Assembly (NCBI GenBank): GCA_937928475.1
Contig: CALFVE010000259.1
Location: forward strand, 1 to 12,036
Source of the DNA: an uncultured bacterium
GTDB taxonomy: Bacteria; Armatimonadota; Zipacnadia; Zipacnadales; Zipacnadaceae
Reading direction: 5' to 3'
DNA length: 12,036 nucleotides
The notes under the pieces were generated by a model, which saw only the letters and a list, made by a program, of their open reading frames with translations, made no database searches and had not been told where the DNA came from. A program made the translations under genes and the position numbers. Below, in pieces: positions 1 through 6,821 of the stretch; position 1 is the first letter of the stretch, and each line of letters begins with the position of its first letter.

Positions 1-1911
1 GTCTGGTGGTGGAGAGTAGGGCGTGCGATAGGCGGAGGGGCACTGGCGGTGGTGCTCGGCACCGGAATAGCGGCGGTGCAGTTGCTGCCCACCTGGGCCC
101 TGACTCAGTTCGCCGCCTCGCGGGCGGCGGCGAGTCCGGGCCTTCTGCGCTCGCTGGGCCTGCGCCCCCACAATCTCGCCCTTTTTGGCCACCCTTATCT
201 CTTTGGGTCTCACGGGGAAAACAACTACTGGGGCCAGGACCACTACTTCGAAGTCTGCGCGTACGTCGGCGGCCTCACTTTGCTGCTGGCGGCCCTGGCC
301 CTGATCGCGCGACCACTGCCGCTGCGCTACCGGGGGTACTGGGTGCTGCTGGGGCTGTTGGGGCTGTTCATGGCCCTGGCAGACCTGAACCCGCTGTACG
401 AGTGGCTACCGCGGGTTCCCGGATTCAACCTTTTCCGCGCCCCAGCGCGGTATCTGCTGCTACCTACGCTCAGCCTCTCCCTGCTGGCCGGAGGTGCGGT
501 GCAGGCGCTGGCTAGCGCCGAGACGCGGAAAGCAGGCGCGCGGCTGGCTGTGGGCGCCGTGGTCGCCCTGGCGTTGTGCGGCACCCTCATGGCCGGCTTG
601 CAGGTTGGTAAGAGGACAGTGATCTCCGGGCTGACCCGGGCGCTTCCTCATCCGGCTGGAGAGGATATGGCTACCCCGGACCGCGTAGTCGCCAAGGCCG
701 AGGCCAAGTGGCAATTCCTGGTCGAACGCCTTAGCCTGAGCGATCCGCTATGGGCGGCCACACTCGGCGGGCTGGCGCTGGCGGCAGGGCTAGGCTTCAT
801 GATCTGGCGGGGGCAGTGTCACTACCGGGTCGCGGCGCCAGCGCTTCTGGTGGTCCTGGCGGGACAACTGTATCTCTTCGGCAGCGCTGCCAACGCGACT
901 GCTCCTGCCTCTTACTACACAGACCTGCCTGAGACCGCCCGACTGATCCGTCAGGAGGCAGGGTGGGGGCGCGAGTATGGCGACCCGGCAGTGGAGTGGC
1001 AGCAGTTCGCGCCGCCGGGGTACCCGGGCTTCCTGAGCGGGGACCTGACTCCCTTCTGGGAGGAGCGCGAGGTACTTCGCCGCAACCGGGCCCCGCTGTA
1101 CGGCGTCGCCGCGGCGCACGCTTTCTACACACTGCTGCCGCAGCGTCAGGTGACGCTATTGGAGGAGATCGTCCCCGCCGGGCTCCACGACCGGTCGAGC
1201 GGCACCCAGGCGCCCCTCCAGGTGCTGAGGATGCTCGGCGTGAGGAACCTGATCGCGGCGCCCGGCCTGCACTCTCCCTGGCTGCGCGTGATGAAGCAGA
1301 CCCCTCGGTATAGCCTATACCACGTAGTAGCGCCGATGCCGCCCGCCTGGCTGCCGGCCCGGGTAGTGCCTTGCCTGGACGGCGCCGGGGCGCTGCGCGG
1401 CCTGTGCGAGGCAGGGTTCCGGCCCGAGGAGGTCGCCTACGTGGAGGGGCTGCCCCTGCTGAATTCGGCTGGACTAGCAGGCGCGGGGGCGGTAGCCCGG
1501 CTCGTGGGGGAGTGGGTGGACGGTCTCACCTGGGAGGTCAACGCCCCTGGGCCCGCTTTCCTGGTGCTGAACTTCGCCTACAACCCCAACTGGCGCGCCG
1601 AGGTCAACGGCCGCGGCGTGGCCGTGTACCGGACCAACTACGTGCAGGCAGGCCTGATAGTCCCCCCTGGGCATAGCCGCGTGGAGTTAAGATACGTCGA
1701 GCAGAAGTTCCCCCTGGGCCTGCAGATAACCGAGGCCAGCGGCGCGGCGGCCGGCTTCCTGCTGCTGGCCACCACTCTGGTGAGCCACTGGATCAGCCGG
1801 CGAGCCCGCCGTCGGACCCCCGCCGAGGAGGTCCCGCCGTCGGCCGCCGCGAACAGCCACGATGGGGGTACAAGCACCCTCTCACTTGTGAGCGGAGAGG
1901 TCGAACCATGA
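1..1911 (+). CDS. YfhO-family integral membrane protein, C-terminal part (5' end outside window)
   Basis: The frame is open from base 1, so this is the last 636 residues of a longer protein. An internal GTG at 49 is not a convincing start because the hydrophobic segment already begins upstream of it. The visible part starts with several hydrophobic membrane segments. It carries YVGG at visible residues 88-91 and the RVPGFNLFRAPAR stretch at about 138-150, which resembles the conserved loop of YfhO-type proteins. A long soluble region follows, then a beta-rich segment with NFAYNPNW at 524-531, then a last membrane helix at about 581-598 and a basic tail. This layout matches the YfhO family (GT-C-like fold), whose best known Bacillus member is linked to glycosylation of lipoteichoic acid. 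The substrate here is unknown. The stop overlaps the ATG of the nucleoside hydrolase. I am confident of the family and not of the role. Confidence 0.85.
   Translation, partial: VWWWRVGRAIGGGALAVVLGTGIAAVQLLPTWALTQFAASRAAASPGLLRSLGLRPHNLALFGHPYLFGSHGENNYWGQDHYFEVCAYVGGLTLLLAALALIARPLPLRYRGYWVLLGLLGLFMALADLNPLYEWLPRVPGFNLFRAPARYLLLPTLSLSLLAGGAVQALASAETRKAGARLAVGAVVALALCGTLMAGLQVGKRTVISGLTRALPHPAGEDMATPDRVVAKAEAKWQFLVERLSLSDPLWAATLGGLALAAGLGFMIWRGQCHYRVAAPALLVVLAGQLYLFGSAANATAPASYYTDLPETARLIRQEAGWGREYGDPAVEWQQFAPPGYPGFLSGDLTPFWEEREVLRRNRAPLYGVAAAHAFYTLLPQRQVTLLEEIVPAGLHDRSSGTQAPLQVLRMLGVRNLIAAPGLHSPWLRVMKQTPRYSLYHVVAPMPPAWLPARVVPCLDGAGALRGLCEAGFRPEEVAYVEGLPLLNSAGLAGAGAVARLVGEWVDGLTWEVNAPGPAFLVLNFAYNPNWRAEVNGRGVAVYRTNYVQAGLIVPPGHSRVELRYVEQKFPLGLQITEASGAAAGFLLLATTLVSHWISRRARRRTPAEEVPPSAAANSHDGGTSTLSLVSGEVEP
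1894..1900 (+). promoter_or_regulatory. Shine-Dalgarno site of the nucleoside hydrolase gene
   Basis: GGAGAGG lies inside the last codons of the YfhO-like gene, 7 bases before the ATG at 1908. It supports that start and suggests translational coupling through the ATGA overlap. Confidence 0.6.
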
Positions 1912-2792
1912 GCGAGACAGAGCGCATCCAGGTTATCCTGGACACGGACCTCGGGGACGACATTGACGACGCCTACGCCCTGGGCGTGTGCCTGCGGCAC
2001 CCGGCCCTGGAACTAGTCGGCGTGGCCACGGTGCGCGGAGACACCGAACTGCGGGCGGCGCAGGCGCGGTATCTGCTGGCCCTGGAGGGGCATCCTGAGA
2101 TTCCCGTAGCCGCCGGCAGTCGCGACGCCCTCGATGACCTGGTTCCGATTGAGCGCAACTGCCAGGCGGCGGTCATCCCGGCGCATGAGGAAGAACGCTG
2201 GCGGGCCGGACGGCAGGACGGGGTTCGGGCGCTGGCGGAGTGGGCCGAGGCTCATCCCGGCGCGGCACTCCTGCCCATCGGCCCGCTCACCAACATTGCT
2301 CGGCTGATCCGAGAGTTCCCCGAGGCCTTCCAGCAGATCGGGCGGTTGGTCATCATGGGCGGGCACCTGCGACCGGACCTCGATCAGCCGGAGTGGAACT
2401 TCCGGTGCGATCCTCGGGCGGCCCAGACAGTACTGGCCTGCGGGAAACCGATTCTGCTAGTGGGCCTGGATGTAACCCTGCAGTGTCGGATGACCCGGGA
2501 GGACTTGGACGCGATCCGCGCCGCCCGCACGCCCCTGACCGCCGCTCTGGCGGCTATGACCCGCCTCTGGCAGGACGCCTGTGACCGCGAGTCTCTGAGG
2601 CTCCCTGTGCTCCACGACCCCTTAGCCGCCTTGGCCCTAGCTGAGCCGGAGGTGCTGAAAACGGTGCCTCGCGAGCTGCGCGTGGACAAGCACGGCAACT
2701 GCGCAGCGGGCAGTGGAACGCCAAACGTGGACTTCGCTATCGAGGTGGATGCCGCACGCACACGTGAGCGGATCGTGGCGCTCCTCGGTTAG
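1908..2792 (+). CDS. Inosine-uridine-preferring nucleoside hydrolase family protein
   Basis: The 294-residue product has the usual length of the family, which hydrolyses the N-glycosidic bond of ribonucleosides to free base and ribose with a bound calcium ion. The N-terminal aspartate cluster DTDLGDDIDDAYAL (residues 12-25) is the calcium and ribose site. It has two more residues between the aspartates than the classical DxDPGxDD form, as in many bacterial paralogues. Other family blocks are PIGPLTNIARLI (123-134), VIMGG (148-152), the WNFRCDP segment (163-169), GLDVT (186-190) and HDPLAALAL (237-245), where His237 is the likely catalytic-site histidine. No signal peptide is seen, so it should be cytoplasmic. 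The ATG overlaps the preceding stop as ATGA. Base preference cannot be read from the sequence. A salvage role is likely, but action on another N-riboside is possible. Confidence 0.92.
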   Translation: MSETERIQVILDTDLGDDIDDAYALGVCLRHPALELVGVATVRGDTELRAAQARYLLALEGHPEIPVAAGSRDALDDLVPIERNCQAAVIPAHEEERWRAGRQDGVRALAEWAEAHPGAALLPIGPLTNIARLIREFPEAFQQIGRLVIMGGHLRPDLDQPEWNFRCDPRAAQTVLACGKPILLVGLDVTLQCRMTREDLDAIRAARTPLTAALAAMTRLWQDACDRESLRLPVLHDPLAALALAEPEVLKTVPRELRVDKHGNCAAGSGTPNVDFAIEVDAARTRERIVALLG

Positions 2793-2935
2793 TTCATCTG
2801 AGCATTCGGCCTTGGTCTCCTTACCCCCATCCGCCAAGGGCACGATGACGCTTTTCGCCTTGCCCGATCAGCGAGAGCGATTTCTCTTCGGGAACGGGCT
2901 CTCCGCGTCGCTGGCGCTCCCCAGAGCCTTGGCCG
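2793..2935. other. Spacer between convergent genes
   Basis: These 143 bases separate the stop of the + strand nucleoside hydrolase from the stop of the - strand small protein. No convincing ORF, RNA gene or repeat is seen apart from the possible hairpin at 2897-2928. Confidence 0.6.
2897..2928 (-). terminator. Possible hairpin terminator between convergent genes
   Basis: GGCTCT (2897-2902) pairs with AGAGCC (2923-2928). Inside it GCG (2905-2907) can pair with CGC (2915-2917). The hairpin lies 7 bases beyond the stop of the small - strand gene. There is no clear T-run on either side, so an intrinsic terminator is only a guess. Confidence 0.25.
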
Positions 2936-3235
2936 CTACTCGTCCCCCGGTTCGGGCAAGGCCTCCAGCCGTTGCATCCCGGCGTGAGGGTCTACGCCGA
3001 TGGAGAGGAGGTACTGGTCAATGGCGCGGTGCTTGGCCACAGCGCAGGCCATGCTGATCAGTTCCGCCGGATCTACCTCCTGCAGGTTCACCATTCCCAG
3101 TTCTCCCAACTCCTGCATGGCCTTCTGGAAGTCCACCGTAACGGTCTGGGTGGTGCCCCGGACGGTATCTTTGATCTCCACCTGAACTCTGTCAGGAAGT
3201 TGTATCGGCGTAAGAATACGGGCTGTGAGCGGCAT
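2936..3235 (-). CDS. Small protein of unknown function (99 aa)
   Basis: I do not recognise this family. I chose the ATG at 3235 because the product then begins MPLTARILTPIQLP and a G-rich stretch (GGGGGG) lies about 10 bases upstream. The open frame extends to 3373, but that extra N-terminus is low-complexity and looks like spacer. The protein has a beta-like first third (residues 4-36, ending in TQTVTVDF) and a helical middle and end (residues 37-92). There is no signal peptide, membrane segment or metal-binding motif. It lies downstream of the heparinase-like gene on the same strand and may share its transcript. The acidic end LPEPGDE precedes a TAG stop. The longer antisense frame over the same bases looks less protein-like. 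Confidence 0.55.
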   Translation of the reverse strand: MPLTARILTPIQLPDRVQVEIKDTVRGTTQTVTVDFQKAMQELGELGMVNLQEVDPAELISMACAVAKHRAIDQYLLSIGVDPHAGMQRLEALPEPGDE

Positions 3236-3366
3236 GACGGGATGTCCCCCCAGGGAGAGCACTGGTTTATGCGGCGCCCAGCGAAGCGCCAGTTTCGGCG
3301 GGCAAGCGCAGTTGTCCTGCTTGGGAGAAACCAGAAGGCCAGAGCACGGTGCTGGCAGTGCCCGGC
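3236..3366 (-). other. Spacer upstream of the small unknown gene
   Basis: These 131 bases lie between the TAA that ends the extended heparinase frame and the chosen start of the 99-residue protein. The near-palindrome CCAGAGCACGGTGCTGG at about 3338-3354 could form a short hairpin after the heparinase gene. I see no clear promoter and no T-run. Confidence 0.35.
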
Positions 3367-3528
3367 TTACCACAGGCGCGAGTCTTCCGGCTCGTAGTGA
3401 ATCGCCACCGCGAAGCCCGGCCCCCGCGCTCGCACCATTCGCCTCGCCGGATTCAGCGCCACTCGTCCCACTCCGTTGGGGGTCATCAAAGTGGCCATGA
3501 CTATCTCACGGTGCTTCCCCTCCGTCAC
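3367..3528 (-). other. In-frame continuation of the heparinase gene beyond its TGA stop
   Basis: Directly after the TGA at 3529-3531 the same frame continues as GTG ACG GAG GGG and stays open for 53 codons to a TAA at 3367-3369. The peptide contains HREIVMATLMTPNG, followed by a GRVALNP block and a GPGFAVAIHYEPE block. This alternation of short beta strands and loops is what I would expect at the end of a heparinase II/III C-terminal beta domain. Joined to the upstream part it would give a protein of 621 residues. A separate 43-residue gene from the ATG at 3498 is possible, but no well-placed ribosome binding site precedes it. The sequence alone cannot separate nonsense mutation, base error and readthrough. 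Confidence 0.55.
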
Positions 3529-5232
3529 TCACCGCAAGATGGCATCGGGGTCGCGGGGAGGGTGCGTCGGCAGGCCCAAGCCGCGCTTGAGCCGAGCAGG
3601 GACGTTGGCCGCGAAGGCCAGATGCAGGCGCTCCTGCTTCCCCCGAACGAGGGCCGAGGTGCGGCGGCTCTGAAGCCGGGCGAAGGTATGCCAGCGCTGC
3701 TCCGCCAACGCCGCATGTTGCAGCACCGCGCGATCGAGCACAAGTAGGGCTTTCCCCTCCAGCATGAGCACGGCTCGTCCGCTCAGTCGCACCGGCGAGC
3801 CGACGGCCATCGCCGTTGTGGTGTCCAGCCACACTCCCTCCCAGCCTGCGCCGGCCATGGGCGCGGTGCTGATAGTGGCGGGGTGAGGCAGCCCAACTCC
3901 ATTGACCAGGAACACATTCTTGGAGGCGGCGCTCGTTTCGTACAACTCGAAGCGGCGAGGGCCAAAGGTGGTGTCAAGGTAGTCGTCCACGCCCACATTC
4001 TCAATCAGCCGTTCCTCGCCCACGATGACGAACAGGCTGGTGAGATCCTGGTGGGTATGAGGCGCCTCGGTAGTGCCGCCCCGCACTGAGGCATACAGGC
4101 GAGGCTGAGGCCACTGGTCGGCGAGGTAACTCCACTCCAGTCCCCGCATGGTTGCCACACAAGGCCACTGCCTCCCGGAGTGCTCGGAGGGAGACTCCCC
4201 GGGGTGGAAGAGGAGCAATTCCGCCACGCTCGGCCAGGAGTCCGACCCCTCCAGGGCGTGGGCGTCCTCCGCCAGACTGGCCAGCATCCGGCGGTCCAGT
4301 TCTGCCATGACATCGCCCATCCCGTAGCGTTCCGCCGCGGCGTAGTGGAAAGGCAAGGGGAAGAAGTGGTTGACGTCGCCGAAACTGGCCGGAACGTTGT
4401 TAGGAGAAAACAGAAGCGGGAAGCGAAGCGTGGCGCGACTGCCGGGTCGCTCTAAGAGAGGATGCGCCTTCCCTGTCGCTCGCTCATGGCTGAGCAGGTA
4501 GTAGTAGCCGTAGCGGTGCCCGTAACCCCAGTAGCCAATCCCTTCCGGCCAGGCTCCGTCTTCCTGCATAAACTCGAAATAGTGGCGAATCCCCTCCTCG
4601 ACTAGCTCCAGCACTCGCCGGCTTTCCGGGCAGGCCTCGCCCAGGGCCAGGGTCAAAGTCCCCGCCCCTCCGTTGCAGACGGTGTTCCAGTTGCAGTCGG
4701 GGCTGCGGTAGTACCACATCTCCTTGCCGGGCACGCCGTTGCACGCCAGGTAAGGCTGCAAGGCTCGGGCGCGAGCGATGCCGATGATCATCTCGCGCTC
4801 GGCAGGGGACAGTTCTGCCGCCAGCCAGTCGTAGGCCAGCGCCAGGGTCAGCGAGTTCTCGCCGTAGGAGAGGTCAAAAATCGCGTTGGGGTCCGAATTG
4901 CGCTCGCGCCAGGCAATCCACGACCAGTACTCCCACTCGCCCATCGCGCGGAGATAGTCCAGAGCGGCCTCCCGGAAGCGCCGGTCGCCGGTCCGTCCGT
5001 ACTGCACCAGCAGGCTCACGATCCGCGCCTGGGCGTGACGCGCGCGCACCAGATGAGCGTTGTGGGCCGTCTCGTCCACGCAAATCTCCTGGTTTGCCGC
5101 CCAGGACTCCGCCAGCCGGTCGAGGGTGGCCGCCGCCGCGTTGAGAAGGGGGTGCTCAGGGAGCGCTCGCAGGCGCGCCCAGCGTTGCGGGCTGACTAAG
5201 AGGCGATGTGAAATGACAGGGGCTTCAGGCAT
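3529..5232 (-). CDS. Heparinase II/III-family polysaccharide lyase-like protein
   Basis: The 567-residue product has the two-part layout of the heparinase II/III family (lyases of uronic-acid polysaccharides). Residues 1 to about 340 form a helical, Trp- and Tyr-rich toroid. It includes NWNTVCNGG at 181-189, an asparagine block typical of the active site, and GYWGYGHRYGYYY at 233-245, a likely source of the catalytic tyrosine. From about 350 a beta domain begins, with HTHQDLTSLFV at 392-402 (the conserved histidine/aspartate metal or substrate motif) and SKNVFLVNGVG at 437-447. No signal peptide is visible, which is unusual for a secreted lyase and points to cytoplasmic action on imported oligosaccharides, or to export by other means. 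It lies 54 bases after the URO-D-like gene. The end seems cut short by a TGA: the frame continues for 53 codons. Substrate is not predictable. Confidence 0.85.
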   Translation of the reverse strand: MPEAPVISHRLLVSPQRWARLRALPEHPLLNAAAATLDRLAESWAANQEICVDETAHNAHLVRARHAQARIVSLLVQYGRTGDRRFREAALDYLRAMGEWEYWSWIAWRERNSDPNAIFDLSYGENSLTLALAYDWLAAELSPAEREMIIGIARARALQPYLACNGVPGKEMWYYRSPDCNWNTVCNGGAGTLTLALGEACPESRRVLELVEEGIRHYFEFMQEDGAWPEGIGYWGYGHRYGYYYLLSHERATGKAHPLLERPGSRATLRFPLLFSPNNVPASFGDVNHFFPLPFHYAAAERYGMGDVMAELDRRMLASLAEDAHALEGSDSWPSVAELLLFHPGESPSEHSGRQWPCVATMRGLEWSYLADQWPQPRLYASVRGGTTEAPHTHQDLTSLFVIVGEERLIENVGVDDYLDTTFGPRRFELYETSAASKNVFLVNGVGLPHPATISTAPMAGAGWEGVWLDTTTAMAVGSPVRLSGRAVLMLEGKALLVLDRAVLQHAALAEQRWHTFARLQSRRTSALVRGKQERLHLAFAANVPARLKRGLGLPTHPPRDPDAILR

Positions 5233-5286
5233 CGTGAGACGAGACTTCCCTGGCTTCCGCTGACCCGAGCGGTGACCGGATCGCGC

Positions 5287-6549
5287 TCAGTAGGCATACT
5301 CCTCGGCTAGGCGCATAGCGATGTTCACCCACTCCGTCAGGCGCTGGGGCTGCCAGTTGCAGTGGTGCAGGTCCTTCATGATGATCTCGACCACGCACCC
5401 TCGCGTCTTCTCCAAGACCTCGCGCAGCCCCGCCTCCACGCGCTGCGGATCCCAGGTATCGCCGGAAAACACGGCCGGATTGGGCTTGTAGGAGAAGATC
5501 GCCCGCCTGCCCAGGGCCTCGGCGCCCACCGCTACGTCCACCCAGGGACTCATGGAGAGCCGGCGCAAGCGGGGGATGTGCCGCAAGATTAGATCTACCT
5601 TGCGATGCAACGGTTCGCAGCATCCGTAGGTGGTCAGCCCGAAGCGGGAGAGGAACCGGCTCTCGTATTGGAGGGCAAACTCCTCATGCATCGCGGGCGA
5701 AACATCGGCGAAGATCTGGGTGGTGGCGTGTCCCCACATGTCTATAGTGCGCACATGCACCCCGTCGAAATCCGGCTGAGGCAACTCGTCGGTGAAGGCG
5801 AGGCCGTTGGGGCCGGCAGCCTGCGTCCCGTTGCTCCCGTTATTGAGTGAGAGAGCGCCCGCTTGTTCTAGGTAGTCGAGATGCGCAAGATGCGCCTCGG
5901 TCATCAGGTTCAGAATCTGGTGCAGCCACTGCGGGCGGTCTACCATGTCCATAAAGGCCTGACCCAACCCTCGCCATTGGATGTACTGGTCGAAGATCGC
6001 GAACCAAAAGCCGACGACCCCTCGCTTGCGCACGGGCAGCAAGCCGTCGTAAAGTTCGGCGCACCGCTGGTAATTGCGTTCGGTTTCCTCCCAGTCCACC
6101 TCGATCTCGGGAATGCGCAGTTTCTCGAGGTCCCGCTCGTCGCGGATCACAGGCTCAAAGCGCGCCGCGCCGAAGAAGTGGTCTGGCCGCGTGGCCTGTA
6201 CCTCCACTCCCCAACTCCCCGTGCGCACCACTACCGGCACGTACACCGCGTCGTCAAAGACGAAATCGTCCTTGAGATGACGCCACATGTACAGGTGATA
6301 GCGGAACCAGCGCTGCTGCTCACGGCACCAGGGGTCCTCACAGAGAAACTCGCTCTCGTCCAGCGTTTCCTCCCAGGCGCTGTTGGACAGGCGGATCATC
6401 GGACGCACTGGGTCCAGGCGGTTGAGCCGCTTCCAGAGCGCGATCTTCTCCTGCTGGGTCGGGTCGGCGATCACCTCGGCGTATTGCTTGGCCAGGTCGC
6501 GCAGGATGGTTATCTCTTGCGGCGATGGCCTCAGCTGGGTCGTCGTCAT
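5287..6549 (-). CDS. Uroporphyrinogen decarboxylase (URO-D)-like superfamily protein
   Basis: The product is 420 residues long with the ATG at 6549, which is preceded by GGGAGG at 5 bases; an in-frame ATG at 6603 lacks such a site. The pattern of helices and short strands, with GVVGFWFAIFDQYIQWRGLG at 177-196, FADVSPAMHEEF at 280-291 and YGCCEPLH at 308-315, resembles the TIM-barrel URO-D and cobamide-dependent methyltransferase superfamily, in divergent copies often found near carbohydrate genes. Cys310/Cys311 and the late HHC at 395-397 could form the Zn thiolate site used by the methyltransferase branch; this is inference. True HemE is shorter and has a different N-terminus, so a role in haem synthesis is unlikely. 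No corrinoid protein is encoded nearby. The heparinase-like gene follows after 54 bases. The reaction is unknown. Confidence 0.7.
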   Translation of the reverse strand: MTTTQLRPSPQEITILRDLAKQYAEVIADPTQQEKIALWKRLNRLDPVRPMIRLSNSAWEETLDESEFLCEDPWCREQQRWFRYHLYMWRHLKDDFVFDDAVYVPVVVRTGSWGVEVQATRPDHFFGAARFEPVIRDERDLEKLRIPEIEVDWEETERNYQRCAELYDGLLPVRKRGVVGFWFAIFDQYIQWRGLGQAFMDMVDRPQWLHQILNLMTEAHLAHLDYLEQAGALSLNNGSNGTQAAGPNGLAFTDELPQPDFDGVHVRTIDMWGHATTQIFADVSPAMHEEFALQYESRFLSRFGLTTYGCCEPLHRKVDLILRHIPRLRRLSMSPWVDVAVGAEALGRRAIFSYKPNPAVFSGDTWDPQRVEAGLREVLEKTRGCVVEIIMKDLHHCNWQPQRLTEWVNIAMRLAEEYAY

Positions 6550-6554
6550 CTTCG

Positions 6555-6560
6555 CCTCCC
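6555..6560 (-). promoter_or_regulatory. Shine-Dalgarno site deciding the start of the URO-D-like gene
   Basis: On the - strand this reads GGGAGG, 5 bases before the ATG at 6549. It favours that start over the in-frame ATG at 6603, whose extra residues look like spacer. Confidence 0.65.
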
Positions 6561-6614
6561 GTGGAACAGAATGCGGCCTCCATGCTGTGCTGCTGCCGAG
6601 CATAGCCGGCCGCG

Positions 6615-6646
6615 CAGCCCGAGGGCTGAGGGGACGTTCTCCCCTC
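6615..6646 (-). terminator. Double hairpin, possible terminator or leader structure
   Basis: CAGCCC (6615-6620) pairs with GGGCTG (6623-6628) around a 2-base gap, which is tight for a loop. GAGGGGA (6628-6634) pairs with TCCCCTC (6640-6646) around a 5-base loop. The second is a strong GC-rich hairpin. No T-run follows on the - strand, so it may act as a Rho-independent-like stop, a transcript stabiliser or a regulatory leader of the URO-D-like gene. Confidence 0.35.
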
Positions 6647-6821
6647 TGCGGGGATTGGCCTTCTCAGCCCCTTTCCCCTGCGGGTGGACGCCCGGGGTGA
6701 CTCGAGGCTCTGGCGCGCCCTTGCGGGGAACGTTGTCCTTCACAGCCGCGCCGGAGCAGACCGAGAGGGGCGAAAGAGTAGCGCGAAGATCCGGGCGGGC
6801 AGGCGGAGGAGGCAGCGGCGG

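Larger units (their letters stand above)
6550..6821 (-). other. Structured spacer between argD-like and URO-D-like genes
   Basis: These 272 bases hold no convincing gene. They contain two adjoining hairpins (6615-6646) and three short look-alike motifs of the form CCCYTGCGGG near 6641-6653, 6675-6684 and 6718-6727. They also contain two similar G-rich elements, GGGGACGTTCTCC at 6630-6642 and GGGGAACGTTGTCC near 6724-6737. This is the probable end of the ABC/argD transcript and the most likely place for a promoter of the URO-D/heparinase genes. I cannot point to a convincing -35/-10 pair. Confidence 0.45.

Noticed and set aside
3367..3498. A stand-alone 43-residue gene starting at the ATG at 3498
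   Set aside because: There is no well-spaced ribosome binding site, and the frame and character continue smoothly from the heparinase gene, so a remnant or continuation is the better reading.
6630..6642. LexA-like operator
   Set aside because: The GGGGACGTTCTCC element is only loosely palindromic and matches no operator consensus I can defend.
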